From Pseudomonadota bacterium (GTDB lineage Bacteria > Pseudomonadota > Gammaproteobacteria > Burkholderiales > Burkholderiaceae_F), in the NCBI GenBank assembly GCA_023443095.1, contig JAEZVV010000090.1, positions 11,086-75,085 of the forward strand: 64,000 bases of DNA, in the 5' to 3' direction. Numbering within the stretch: position 1 is the stretch's first letter; each line of letters opens with the position of its first letter. The position numbers were made by a program, and so were the translations under genes. Positions 16,980 through 25,059 of this stretch are shown in pieces. A model generated the notes under the pieces. The model was not told the DNA's origin. It searched no databases and saw only the letters and a program-made list of their open reading frames with translations.

Positions 16980-17458
16980 TCATTTGACCAAGAGGTAGTC
17001 ACTTTTTTTGAAGCAGTTGTTCGGCTCGAAGGTCTGCTCGGCAACCCGCGAAAAGTCCATCACCCACGGCCTGTAGTTGAACTCGGACGCCTGGGTCTGC
17101 TCCACGCTCCGGTGGTAGTTCTGCGCCGCGATCTGCTTGCGGTCTTCGCGCACGGCGTAGGAGAGGTTCGAGCGCAGCCGCCGCACCGGAATCTCCTTCA
17201 GTTCGACCCAGCGCCACAACCCGGCGGCGTATTTGAAAAACAGGTACGGTGGATTCGCACAATTGAACTGGCTCAGACTCAAACCAAATCTCGGCTTCAG
17301 TAGCAGGTAGGGGGTGGTCTGATCGATCAGCAGGGCCACGGTGCCCAGGTGCCGCCCATACTGCCAGCGCACGATCTCACCTGTTTCCGGGTGCTTGAAC
17401 TCGAACCAGTCATCCGATGGGGTCGGTGCAGTGCTAAGTTCCGAATGTAATTGCTCAT
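16980..17458 (-). pseudogene. Family-X protein, copy X2, apparent single-base frameshift near the start
   Basis: The natural start is ATG 17458: it overlaps the M1 stop as ATGA and has GGAGG eight bases upstream. That frame (MSNYIRNLA...) soon diverges from the long downstream frame, which reads TAPTPSDDWFEFKHPETGEI then RWQYG..., ending NNCFKKSDYLLVK at 16980. One missing base near 17427-17437 would join the two. A GTG at 17372 is the only later start in the long frame. The body resembles X1: TGEIV/SGEVIV, LLIDQ/VLFDRD, a Cys about 30 residues on, and YRP..F.R near the end. Function unknown. Confidence 0.6.
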
Positions 17459-18032
17459 CTAGTCCCCCTCCGTAGTAATCGGTATCGAATAAAACAGAGC
17501 GTGCTCACGTACTGGCCGACAACGCAGATCGACGCCAGCCAGACAACGACCGTGTGCATGAACGCAAGAAATACTCGACTGACCCGAAGCGTCCCACCGC
17601 CAATTCCAACCGTGGCCGGCACGAATACGTGGGCGAAAACCCCGCCGACAGCTATCACAAAAAACCCCAGGAACAGCCAATGCTCGTATGAAGTCATCTG
17701 GCGCAAACCGCCCCTGTTCTCGGCAATCGCAAGACGCAGGAAGTAGCGATAGGTGAACACCATCACCAGCATGGACGGCCAGACGACCACGAGGACCATT
17801 GAGTACGTGAGCAGCGCAACTTCCGGCCACCGATGCAGCCGCGCCTGCTCTATCAACGACGGAAACCAACCATCGCCTCGGTGAACGTACGCAAGCTCGC
17901 GTAGCGCGTTAGCACATCGTATGGCGCAAGGACGCTGACTAGCCCGATCATCAGCCCGAACCACGGGCCGAACGCAGCCAGCGCAAGGACTGCGCGTTGT
18001 CGCCGCGTCGGAGCAAAGGACGTCGAGGCCAC
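17455..18032 (-). pseudogene. Four-helix membrane protein, island paralogue M1, apparent frameshift
   Basis: Two overlapping frames make one protein. The 5' frame (GTG 18032 or GTG 18101 to stop 17853) gives APTRRQRAVLALAAFGPWF... LAPYDVLTRYASLRTFTEAM. The 3' frame, to TGA 17455, gives GWFPSLIEQARLHRWPEVAL followed by three more membrane helices. Adding one G in the GATGG stretch at about 17869-17874 fuses them as EAM-GWFPSL, matching paralogue M2 in length and topology. Helices: VLALAAFGPWFGLMIGLVSV, LLTYSMVLVVVWPSMLVMVF, WLFLGFFVIAVGGVFAHVF and AFMHTVVVWLASICVVGQ. Real decay or a sequencing error are both possible. Confidence 0.6.
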
Positions 18033-18034
18033 GT

Positions 18035-18208
18035 TTACAGCGCCACCCGCGTCAGGTTCAAGCCGGTTCGTGCCCACCGCGTCCCCGGGTGCAGGTGACA
18101 CTCATTGACTCCGACGAAATAGTCGTTGGCCGCACGTGTTGCGCCACAACCGGCGGGCCGGCAACCCCTCCCAGCCAGCAGTGGCTCATACACGGTCGCT
18201 GTTGCCAT
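18035..18208 (-). CDS. Possible 57-aa small protein in the island
   Basis: ATG 18208 has GAGGAG at good spacing, and TAA 18035 lies two bases before the GTG start of M1. The product is Cys-containing (CRPAGC, then NDYFVGVNECHLHPG) and has no membrane helix. It is not recognised. Context (53 bases after the X1 stop, abutting M1) makes it a likely operon member. Coding support is moderate because the ORF is short. Confidence 0.4.
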   Translation of the reverse strand: MATATVYEPLLAGRGCRPAGCGATRAANDYFVGVNECHLHPGTRWARTGLNLTRVAL

Positions 18209-18261
18209 GGGTCACTCTCCTCGTTGGGGTTGTTCGTATACCTCGGTGTCGGGAGCGGTGG

Positions 18262-18963
18262 TCACTGCTGCACAGGCCCACCCTTCGAGCAGCCCAGCGG
18301 CTGCCAGCCGTCAAACACACGGCGAAACTTGGGCGCGATGCGTCGGTCGCTCATGATCGTGGTCTTGGAAGCGAGCGTATGCGTCGGCTCGCCCTTGGCA
18401 CGGATGGAGGTCAGCATGTTGGCGGCGCGCCCCACATGCGTCGGCGACAGTCCCACCCGCTGCCAGTGCCCAGCCCGATAGCGCCACTCCGCATAGGGCA
18501 ACTTGGGCTGTCCGAGTTCGTGCCACCGCTCGCAGGTGTAGAAGGTCGCAACAACGAACCACTCCTGTGAAGCCGGGTCTCGATCGAAAAGCACCGGCAC
18601 ATAGGGAAAGCTCCACGGCGCTGGATCCCCAGGTTGTTTCGGCCGACCGACCTCCAAGGTCATGAACTCGGCCTCCCAACCGCCGGCCCCACCAACCTCG
18701 CCGAACTGCTGCGTGACCGCGGTCCGCTTTACCACGATCACTTCGCCAGAACTCAGTTGCACTTCCTCGGTCCATGCGATCTTTCGGTCGCCGCAGGCCA
18801 CCAGTACCACCACCAGCGCCGCAAGCGCTAGCGCCCGCAGTCCTGCAAACGAGCGTGCAGCACGCCACCCGAAGGTTGCATCGCCCTCGTATCCGGCATG
18901 TGTTCGTGTCGCGCTGACTTGTAACGACGACGCGGGGCCTGCCGTCGAATTTGACAAACTCAT
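18262..18963 (-). CDS. Family-X lipoprotein, copy X1
   Basis: A 233-residue protein, first gene of the island. An N-terminal leader of about 40 residues precedes a hydrophobic stretch (LRALALAALVVVLVAC) with lipobox LVAC, Cys 57. The mature part has SSGEVIVVKRTA, VPVLFDRDPASQEWFVV, TFYTCERWHELGQPKLPYAE, YRAGHWQRVGLSP and APKFRRVFDGWQPLGC. The same order of features is found in X2. ATG 18963 has GGGAGAGG upstream. No catalytic motif is evident. It may be exported and tethered to a membrane; function unknown. Confidence 0.75.
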   Translation of the reverse strand: MSLSNSTAGPASSLQVSATRTHAGYEGDATFGWRAARSFAGLRALALAALVVVLVACGDRKIAWTEEVQLSSGEVIVVKRTAVTQQFGEVGGAGGWEAEFMTLEVGRPKQPGDPAPWSFPYVPVLFDRDPASQEWFVVATFYTCERWHELGQPKLPYAEWRYRAGHWQRVGLSPTHVGRAANMLTSIRAKGEPTHTLASKTTIMSDRRIAPKFRRVFDGWQPLGCSKGGPVQQ

Positions 18964-19088
18964 CACCTCTCCCTTTCTCCAGGCCGGCAGCGATGGCAGC
19001 TAGCCGTCATCGGGCAGCGCGGGCACCTGCATCCAGCCATGGCGCCTAGGTTTTCGGAGCGGGGCCGGCGATTCAAGCCGAATATGCA

Positions 19089-19112
19089 CGCCGTCGCGTG
19101 GCCGCGACGGCG
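19089..19112 (-). terminator. Hairpin just downstream of the Nudix gene
   Basis: A 10-bp perfect stem, CGCCGTCGCG (19089-19098) / CGCGACGGCG (19103-19112), with loop TGGC, three bases after the Nudix stop. There is no T-run. It probably marks the end of the nuo-Nudix transcript and separates it from the M-X island, which is on the same strand. Confidence 0.5.
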
Positions 19113-19115
19113 CAC

Positions 19116-19715
19116 TCAGGCGGGCGGTCTGGCCGGCCACTGCCCGGCGAGGAAATCGGCCAGCCAGTGAGCTCCGACGATGGTTTTCACGTCGGTGATG
19201 CGCCCTGCCCTGACTCCTTCGAGCAGGTCCTGCCAGGGCTGGGTGAAGACTTCGAGCACCTCGCCGGCGTCGAGTTTCTGCTCTTGCAAGGTGAGATCGC
19301 GCGCGAGATAGACGTGGATCTTCTCGTCGCTGTAGCCGATCGCGTTGTGGAAGCCGCCCAGGTAGGTCCACTCGCCGGCGACATAACCGGTCTCCTCGAG
19401 CAGCTCGCGCTGGCCGCAGGCGAGCGCACTTTCGTTCGGGTCGAGCTTGCCGGCGGGAAACTCGACGAAGGCCTGACCCACCGGGTGCCGCCACTGGCGT
19501 TCGAGCACCACCTGGCCGTCGGCCTGCAGCGGGATGATCATCACCGCGCCGGGATGGCGGATGAACTCGCGCTGGGCGATCACGCCGTCGGGCACCCTCA
19601 CGGTCTGGCTGTGGACCTGCAGGAAGCCGCCGCGATACGCCAGCTCGGAGTCCAGGGTCTCCTCTGCCAGCGGATCGCGGTCGGCATTCGATTCCGAACC
19701 CGCCTCAGCCGCCAA
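19116..19715 (-). CDS. Nudix hydrolase, ADP-ribose pyrophosphatase type
   Basis: A 199-residue Nudix protein. The Nudix box GKLDPNESALACGQRELLEETGY fits G-x5-E-x7-REUxEExGU exactly, with the metal-binding REL-EE. The surroundings (ADGQVVLERQWRHPVGQAFVEFPAG) are those of ADP-ribose pyrophosphatases. The ORF starts at TTG 19715, inside the 3' end of nuoN (11-base overlap); the precise start is unsure. Placement directly after complex I suggests cotranscription. A link to NAD turnover is inference. Confidence 0.9.
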   Translation of the reverse strand: MAAEAGSESNADRDPLAEETLDSELAYRGGFLQVHSQTVRVPDGVIAQREFIRHPGAVMIIPLQADGQVVLERQWRHPVGQAFVEFPAGKLDPNESALACGQRELLEETGYVAGEWTYLGGFHNAIGYSDEKIHVYLARDLTLQEQKLDAGEVLEVFTQPWQDLLEGVRAGRITDVKTIVGAHWLADFLAGQWPARPPA

Positions 19716-21195
19716 GGGTGCGCACCATCGCGTCGCTGCACAGCTGCAGCAGGCCTTGCGGGAAGAGGCCGACGGCGAGCACGAAAACGCCGTTCAGGGA
19801 GAGCACCACGCGCAGGTCGGTACTGGCTTCGAGCTGCGGCAAGCCGGGTGCGGGCGCATCGAAATACATCAGCTTGACGATGCGCAGGTAGTAGAACGCC
19901 GCCACCAGCGACATCATCACCGCGCTCACCGCCAGCACCACCGCGTAGGTCGAGGCGCCGCCCGCGAGCAGGGTCTCGAGCACCACCAGCTTGGCGTAGA
20001 AACCCACCGTCGGCGGCACGCCGGCGAGCGAGAACATCAGCAGCAGCATGACGAAGGCGTACCAGGGGCTGCGCGAGTTGAGGCCGGCAAGGTCGGCCAC
20101 CTCTTCCGCCTCGAAGCCGTTGCGGGCGAGCAGCAGGATCAGACCAAAGGTGCCGAGCGTGGTGATCGCGTAGGTGATCACGTAGAACATCGCGGCCGAG
20201 AAATCGCCCACCGCGTTCATCGGGTTGCCGCCGGCTATCGGTCCCACCAGGGCGAGCAGCATGAAGCCCATCTGGCCGATGGTCGAATACGCGAGCATGC
20301 GCTTCAGATTGCTCTGCACGACCGCGGCCAGGTTGCCGATCACGAGCGAGGCCACCGCCATCACCGCCATCATCTGCTGCCAGTCGAAGGCGAGCGGCAG
20401 CAGCGCTTCGACCAGGACGCGGAAGGCGACTGCAAACGCCGCCAGTTTGGGCGCGCTGCCGATGAACATGGTGATTGGCGTCGGCGCGCCCTGGTAGACG
20501 TCGGGCACCCACATGTGGAAGGGAACGACGCCGAGCTTGAAAGCCAGGCCGGCGACGACGAACACCGTGCCCAGCACCAGGGCGCCGCGGTTGGCGACCT
20601 GGCCCGCGCCGATGTGGCGCGCCAGTTCGTTGATGTCGAGCGTGGCGGTCGCGCCGTAGAGCATCGACATGCCGTAGAGCAGGAAACCCGAGGCCAGCGC
20701 GCCGAGCACGAAATATTTCATCGCCGCTTCGGACGCGGTCGGGTCGTCGCGCCGCAGCGCGACCAGGGCGTAGAGCGACAAGGCCTGCAGCTCGAGACCG
20801 AGGTAGATCACGAGCAGGTTGTTGGCCGAGATCATCACGAAGATGCCCAGCAGGGTGAAAAGCGTGAGCGAAAAAAGCTCGCCCTTCCACAGCCCGCGGT
20901 CGATCGCGTAGCCCTGGGCGTAGATCAGCACCAGCGCCACCGCCAGGCAGGCGAAGAGCTTGAGCACGTTGCTCATCGGGTCGGTCACGTACATGCCGCC
21001 GAAGGCGTACATGACGACGTCGTGGCTGAGGAAGATCCAGCTGGCGACTGCGGCGAGCGCGATCGCCCCCAGGCTCAGCGCAAACGTGAGGTGGCGGCGC
21101 GAGTCCGGAATGAAGAGATCGGCCACCAGGATCACGCAGGTGGAGATCAGGAGCACGATCTCCGGTGTCGCGGCGACGAGGTTGAGTTGGTCCAT
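19705..21195 (-). CDS. nuoN: NADH-quinone oxidoreductase subunit N
   Basis: A 496-residue antiporter-like membrane subunit of complex I, about 14 helices. The proton-path lysine region is visible (SNLKRMLAYSTIGQMGFMLLALVG), as is GLAFKLGVVPFHMWVPDVYQGAPT. It is the last nuo gene. Its end overlaps the Nudix ORF, and its start lies 12 bases after the nuoM stop. Confidence 0.97.
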   Translation of the reverse strand: MDQLNLVAATPEIVLLISTCVILVADLFIPDSRRHLTFALSLGAIALAAVASWIFLSHDVVMYAFGGMYVTDPMSNVLKLFACLAVALVLIYAQGYAIDRGLWKGELFSLTLFTLLGIFVMISANNLLVIYLGLELQALSLYALVALRRDDPTASEAAMKYFVLGALASGFLLYGMSMLYGATATLDINELARHIGAGQVANRGALVLGTVFVVAGLAFKLGVVPFHMWVPDVYQGAPTPITMFIGSAPKLAAFAVAFRVLVEALLPLAFDWQQMMAVMAVASLVIGNLAAVVQSNLKRMLAYSTIGQMGFMLLALVGPIAGGNPMNAVGDFSAAMFYVITYAITTLGTFGLILLLARNGFEAEEVADLAGLNSRSPWYAFVMLLLMFSLAGVPPTVGFYAKLVVLETLLAGGASTYAVVLAVSAVMMSLVAAFYYLRIVKLMYFDAPAPGLPQLEASTDLRVVLSLNGVFVLAVGLFPQGLLQLCSDAMVRTLGG

Positions 21196-21207
21196 GATGC
21201 GTATCGC

Positions 21208-22716
21208 TTACTTGGCGAGGCCGGGGGCCGCGGGCAGCTTGGATTGCTCGGTCTGCGTGAGCAGCTTGGCAACGCTGGCGTTCATCACGTCGGTGACGGG
21301 CTTGGGGTAGACACCCATCCAGAGCACGGCCGCGGCGAGGATCGCGAGAATGGAAAACTCGCGGCCGCCTATGTCCTTCAGTTCGGCCACGTGCGAATTG
21401 CCGACCTCGCCGAACACCACCCGCTTGACCATCCACAAGGTGTAGGCGGCGCCGAAGATCAGCGTGGTCGCGGCCAGGGCGCCGACCCAGAAGTTGAACT
21501 TCACCGCCCCCAGGATGACCATGAACTCGCCGACGAAGCCCGAGGTGCCGGGCAGGCCGGCGTTGGCCATCGAGAACAAGACCATGAAGGCGGCAAAGAC
21601 CGGCATGGTGTTGGCCACGCCGCCGTAGTCGGCGATGTTGCGGCTGTGCATGCGGTCGTAGAGCACGCCGATGCACAGGAACATCGCGCCCGAGACGAAG
21701 CCGTGCGAAATCATCTGCACGATGCCGCCTTCGAGACCGAGCTCGTTGAACATGAAAAAGCCGAGGGTGACGAAGCCCATGTGAGCGATCGACGAATACG
21801 CGACCAGCTTCTTCATGTCCTTCTGCACCAGGGCGACCAGGCCGATGTAGACCACGGCGACCAGCGACAGCGTGATCATGAAGTCGGCCAGCTCGCGCGA
21901 GGCGTCGGGCAGCATCGGCAGCGAGAAGCGCAGGAAGCCGTAGGCGCCGAGCTTCAACATGATCGCCGCCAGCACCACCGAGCCGCCGGTGGGCGCTTCG
22001 ACGTGGGCGTCGGGCAGCCAGGTGTGCACCGGCCACATCGGCACCTTGACCGCAAACGCCATGAAGAAGGCGAAGAAGAGCAGGACCTGGGCCCCCAGCG
22101 CGAGCGGGGTCTTGACCCAGGTGGCAAGGTCGAAGCTGCCGCCCGAGACCGTGTACAGGTAGACCAGGGCCACCAGCATCAGCAGGGAGCCGAGCAAGGT
22201 GTAGAGGAAGAACTTGATCGCGGCGTAGACGCGGTTGGGCCCGCCCCAGACGCCGATGATGATGTACATCGGGATCAGGGTCGCCTCGAAGAAGACGTAG
22301 AAAAGCAGCGCGTCGGCCGCGGCGAAGACGCCGATCATCAGCCCCGAGAGGATCAGGAAGGCGGCGTAATACTGGGCGACCTTGGTCTCGATCACCTCCC
22401 AGCCTGCCAGCACCACCAGCACGGTGGTGAAGGCGGTCAGCAGCACGAACCAGAGCGAGATGCCGTCGACGCCGAGGTGGTAGTGGACGTTGTAGCGGGC
22501 GATCCACGAGACCTTCTCGACGAACTGCAGATCGGCCGAGCCCGGATCGAAACCGAAGTAGAGCGGCAAGGTGATCAGGAAGCTCGCCAGCGCGCCAATC
22601 AGCGCCACGGCCTTGACGACGCTCGTGTTCTGGGCGCGGCTCGCCGCCATCAGCAGGAGGCCGAAGGCGATCGGGACCCAGATCGCCAAGCTCAGCCAGG
22701 GGGTGGTGTTGTGCAT
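21208..22716 (-). CDS. nuoM: NADH-quinone oxidoreductase subunit M
   Basis: A 502-residue antiporter-like proton-pumping subunit. Landmarks are the conserved Glu of TM5 region (VEKVSWIARYNVHYHLGVDGIS), PMWPVHTWLPDAHVEAPTGGSV and KKLVAYSSIAHMGFVTLGFF. It sits in the inner membrane between NuoN and NuoL. The gene lies 16 bases after the nuoL stop. Confidence 0.97.
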   Translation of the reverse strand: MHNTTPWLSLAIWVPIAFGLLLMAASRAQNTSVVKAVALIGALASFLITLPLYFGFDPGSADLQFVEKVSWIARYNVHYHLGVDGISLWFVLLTAFTTVLVVLAGWEVIETKVAQYYAAFLILSGLMIGVFAAADALLFYVFFEATLIPMYIIIGVWGGPNRVYAAIKFFLYTLLGSLLMLVALVYLYTVSGGSFDLATWVKTPLALGAQVLLFFAFFMAFAVKVPMWPVHTWLPDAHVEAPTGGSVVLAAIMLKLGAYGFLRFSLPMLPDASRELADFMITLSLVAVVYIGLVALVQKDMKKLVAYSSIAHMGFVTLGFFMFNELGLEGGIVQMISHGFVSGAMFLCIGVLYDRMHSRNIADYGGVANTMPVFAAFMVLFSMANAGLPGTSGFVGEFMVILGAVKFNFWVGALAATTLIFGAAYTLWMVKRVVFGEVGNSHVAELKDIGGREFSILAILAAAVLWMGVYPKPVTDVMNASVAKLLTQTEQSKLPAAPGLAK

Positions 22717-22732
22717 GGTGTTCTAGCGCCTT

Positions 22733-24730
22733 TTATCGCGGCAGCGTCACGAATAGCGTGATGAGGATGAGAAGCCCGATCACCATCGTGAAGGCGTACT
22801 GGAAGAGATAACCGGACTGCCAGCGGCGAGTCAGGGCGGCGAGCCAGCCGACCACGCGGGCCGAGCCGTTGACGAAGAAACCGTCGATGAAGGTCTGGTC
22901 GCCCCACTTCCACAGGCCGCGCCCGAGCTTGACCGCGCCGTTGGCGAAGATCATCTGGTTGACGTCGTCGAGGTAATACTTGTTGAGAAGCACCCCGTAG
23001 AGGCCAGAAAAGCGCTTGGCGAGCGCGGCCGGAATGTCGGGCCGCTTCATCACGAAGAACCAGGCCAGCACCACCCCCGCCATCGACAGCAGGAAGGGCG
23101 CCGAGGTGAAGCCGTGCATCGCCATCGCCACCGGGCCGTGGAACTCCTCGGCCAGCGCCGCCATCGAGCGGTGCTTAAGCACGTCGACGAAGATGTCCTG
23201 GCTGAAGAAGGAGCCGAAAAGCAGGGGCGTGATGGCGAAGTAGCCGATCAGCACCGCCGGGATCGCCAGCAGCACCAGCGGCACCGTGACCACGGCCGGC
23301 GACTCGTGCGGGGTGCCGCCGTGGTGCCCGTCATGGCCGTGATGGTGGTCGTGGCCGTGCTCGTCCGCGCGTTGCCGACCTTCGAACACCATGAAATACA
23401 TGCGGAAGGTATAGAAGGCGGTGATGAAGACGCCCGCGGTCACCGCAAACGCAGCCCAGCCCGCGCCCCAGACGCCTGCGTGCTGGGCGGCGATGATGAT
23501 GCTGTCCTTCGAGTAGAAGCCCGAGAAGAAGGGGAAGCCGATCGACGAGATCGAGGCAAGCAGGAAGGTGAACCAGGTGATGGGCATGAGCTTCCTCAAG
23601 CCACCCATGTAACGCATGTCCTGCTGGTGGTGCATGCCCATGATCACCGAGCCCGCGCCCAGGAACAGCAGCGCCTTGAAGAAGGCGTGAGTCATCAGGT
23701 GGAACATCGCGGCCGAATACGCCGAGGCGCCCAGCGCCACGGTCATGTAGCCCAGCTGCGACAGGGTCGAATACGCGACCACGCGCTTGATGTCGTTCTG
23801 GACCATCGCCAGAATGCCCATGAAAAGCGCGGTGATGGCGCCGATCACGATGATGAAGGACAGGGCAGTGTCGCTGAGTTCGAACAGCGGCGACATCCGG
23901 GCGACCATGAAGATGCCGGCCGTCACCATGGTGGCGGCGTGGATCAGCGCCGAGATCGGGGTCGGGCCTTCCATCGAGTCGGGCAGCCAGACGTGCAGCG
24001 GGAACTGGGCGCTCTTGCCCATGGCGCCGATGAAGAGGCAGATGCCGATCACACTCATCAGCATCCAGGGCGTGCCGGGCACGAGTTCGACGGTCTGGCC
24101 GGCCATGCCGGGGGCGGCCTGGAAGACGCTTGCGTAGTCGAGCGTGCCGAAGTGGGCGAGCACGAGGCCGATGCCGAGCAGGAAGCCGAAATCGCCCACC
24201 CGGTTGACCAGGAAGGCCTTCATGTTGGCGTAGATCGCCGTCGGCCGGGTGAACCAGAAACCGATCAGCAGGTAGGACACCAGGCCCACCGCCTCCCAGC
24301 CGAAAAAGAGCTGGAGGAAGTTATTGCTCATCACCAGCATCAGCATGCTGAAGGTGAAAAGCGAGATGTAGGCAAAAAAGCGCGCGTAGCCCGGGTCTTC
24401 GCGCATGTAGCCAATGGTGTAGACGTGGACCATCAGCGAGACGAAGGTGACCACCACCATCATCAGCGCCGACAAGGTGTCGATCAGGAAGCCGACCGAC
24501 AGCTTGAGGCTGCCGACCGCCATCCACTCGTAGACCGTGCCGTTGAAGGTGTTGCCGGCCAACACGTCGAAAAAAACGACGGCCGAAGCGATGGCCGAGA
24601 CCAGCACCCCGAGGATGGTGACGGTCGAGGCGCCCGCGCGGCCGATCCAGCGCGAGCAGAGCCCGGCGAGGATGGCACCGATCAGCGGCGCGATCGGCAC
24701 CAGCAGGTAGAGCTTTTGCATGGCCGTCAT
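22733..24730 (-). CDS. nuoL: NADH-quinone oxidoreductase subunit L
   Basis: A 665-residue distal proton-pumping subunit with the lateral helix at its C-terminus. Landmarks are GKSAQFPLHVWLPDSMEGPTPISALIHAATMVTAG and KRVVAYSTLSQLGYM. A His-rich loop (DEHGHDHHHGHDGHHGG) around residue 465 is a variable insertion. Start ATG 24730 (MTAMQKLYLL) is used; ATG 24721 is an alternative. Three bases separate it from the nuoK stop. Confidence 0.97.
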   Translation of the reverse strand: MTAMQKLYLLVPIAPLIGAILAGLCSRWIGRAGASTVTILGVLVSAIASAVVFFDVLAGNTFNGTVYEWMAVGSLKLSVGFLIDTLSALMMVVVTFVSLMVHVYTIGYMREDPGYARFFAYISLFTFSMLMLVMSNNFLQLFFGWEAVGLVSYLLIGFWFTRPTAIYANMKAFLVNRVGDFGFLLGIGLVLAHFGTLDYASVFQAAPGMAGQTVELVPGTPWMLMSVIGICLFIGAMGKSAQFPLHVWLPDSMEGPTPISALIHAATMVTAGIFMVARMSPLFELSDTALSFIIVIGAITALFMGILAMVQNDIKRVVAYSTLSQLGYMTVALGASAYSAAMFHLMTHAFFKALLFLGAGSVIMGMHHQQDMRYMGGLRKLMPITWFTFLLASISSIGFPFFSGFYSKDSIIIAAQHAGVWGAGWAAFAVTAGVFITAFYTFRMYFMVFEGRQRADEHGHDHHHGHDGHHGGTPHESPAVVTVPLVLLAIPAVLIGYFAITPLLFGSFFSQDIFVDVLKHRSMAALAEEFHGPVAMAMHGFTSAPFLLSMAGVVLAWFFVMKRPDIPAALAKRFSGLYGVLLNKYYLDDVNQMIFANGAVKLGRGLWKWGDQTFIDGFFVNGSARVVGWLAALTRRWQSGYLFQYAFTMVIGLLILITLFVTLPR

Positions 24731-24733
24731 GCC

Positions 24734-25039
24734 CTACCCCTTGAGCGAATCGAGTTCGGCGACATTGATCGTGCGCCGGTTGCGGAACAGGATGACCAGG
24801 ATCGCCAGGCCGATTGCGGCTTCGGCCGCCGCCACGGTGAGGATGAAGAACACGAACACCTGACCGTGCAGGTCGCCCAGGTAGTGGCTGAAGGCCACGA
24901 AGTTCATGTTGACGGCGAGCAGCATCAGCTCGATCGCCATGAGCAGGACGATCAGGTTTCTCCGGTTCATGAAGATTCCGATCACGCTGATGGCGAAGAG
25001 CAGAGCGCCAACGCCGAGATACCAGGACAGCGATACCAA
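24734..25039 (-). CDS. nuoK: NADH-quinone oxidoreductase subunit K
   Basis: A 101-residue, three-helix subunit with the two conserved membrane glutamates (MAIELMLLAVNMNFVAF and TVAAAEAAIGLAILV). The only start that gives the family N-terminus (VSLSWYLGVGALLFAISVIG) is TTG 25039, with AGGGAG at good spacing upstream. Rare TTG initiation may keep its level in step with nuoJ. Twenty bases separate it from the nuoJ stop. Confidence 0.94.
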   Translation of the reverse strand: MVSLSWYLGVGALLFAISVIGIFMNRRNLIVLLMAIELMLLAVNMNFVAFSHYLGDLHGQVFVFFILTVAAAEAAIGLAILVILFRNRRTINVAELDSLKG

Positions 25040-25059
25040 GTCTTTTCTCCCTCTAGCGC

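Noticed and set aside
17459..17869. 136-codon minus-strand ORF inside M1
   Set aside because: Its product lacks the membrane helices seen in the overlapping frame that matches M2; it is the wrong frame.
19534..22761. A 1075-codon plus-strand open frame opposite nuoN/nuoM
   Set aside because: His/Glu/Arg/Gln-rich product with no domain; it is the antisense shadow of two well-supported nuo genes in high-GC DNA.
23295..23380. His-rich repeat in nuoL as a CRISPR-like or simple repeat
   Set aside because: It is an in-frame low-complexity loop (HGHDHHHGHDG) with no regular spacer structure; no CRISPR array was found anywhere in the window.
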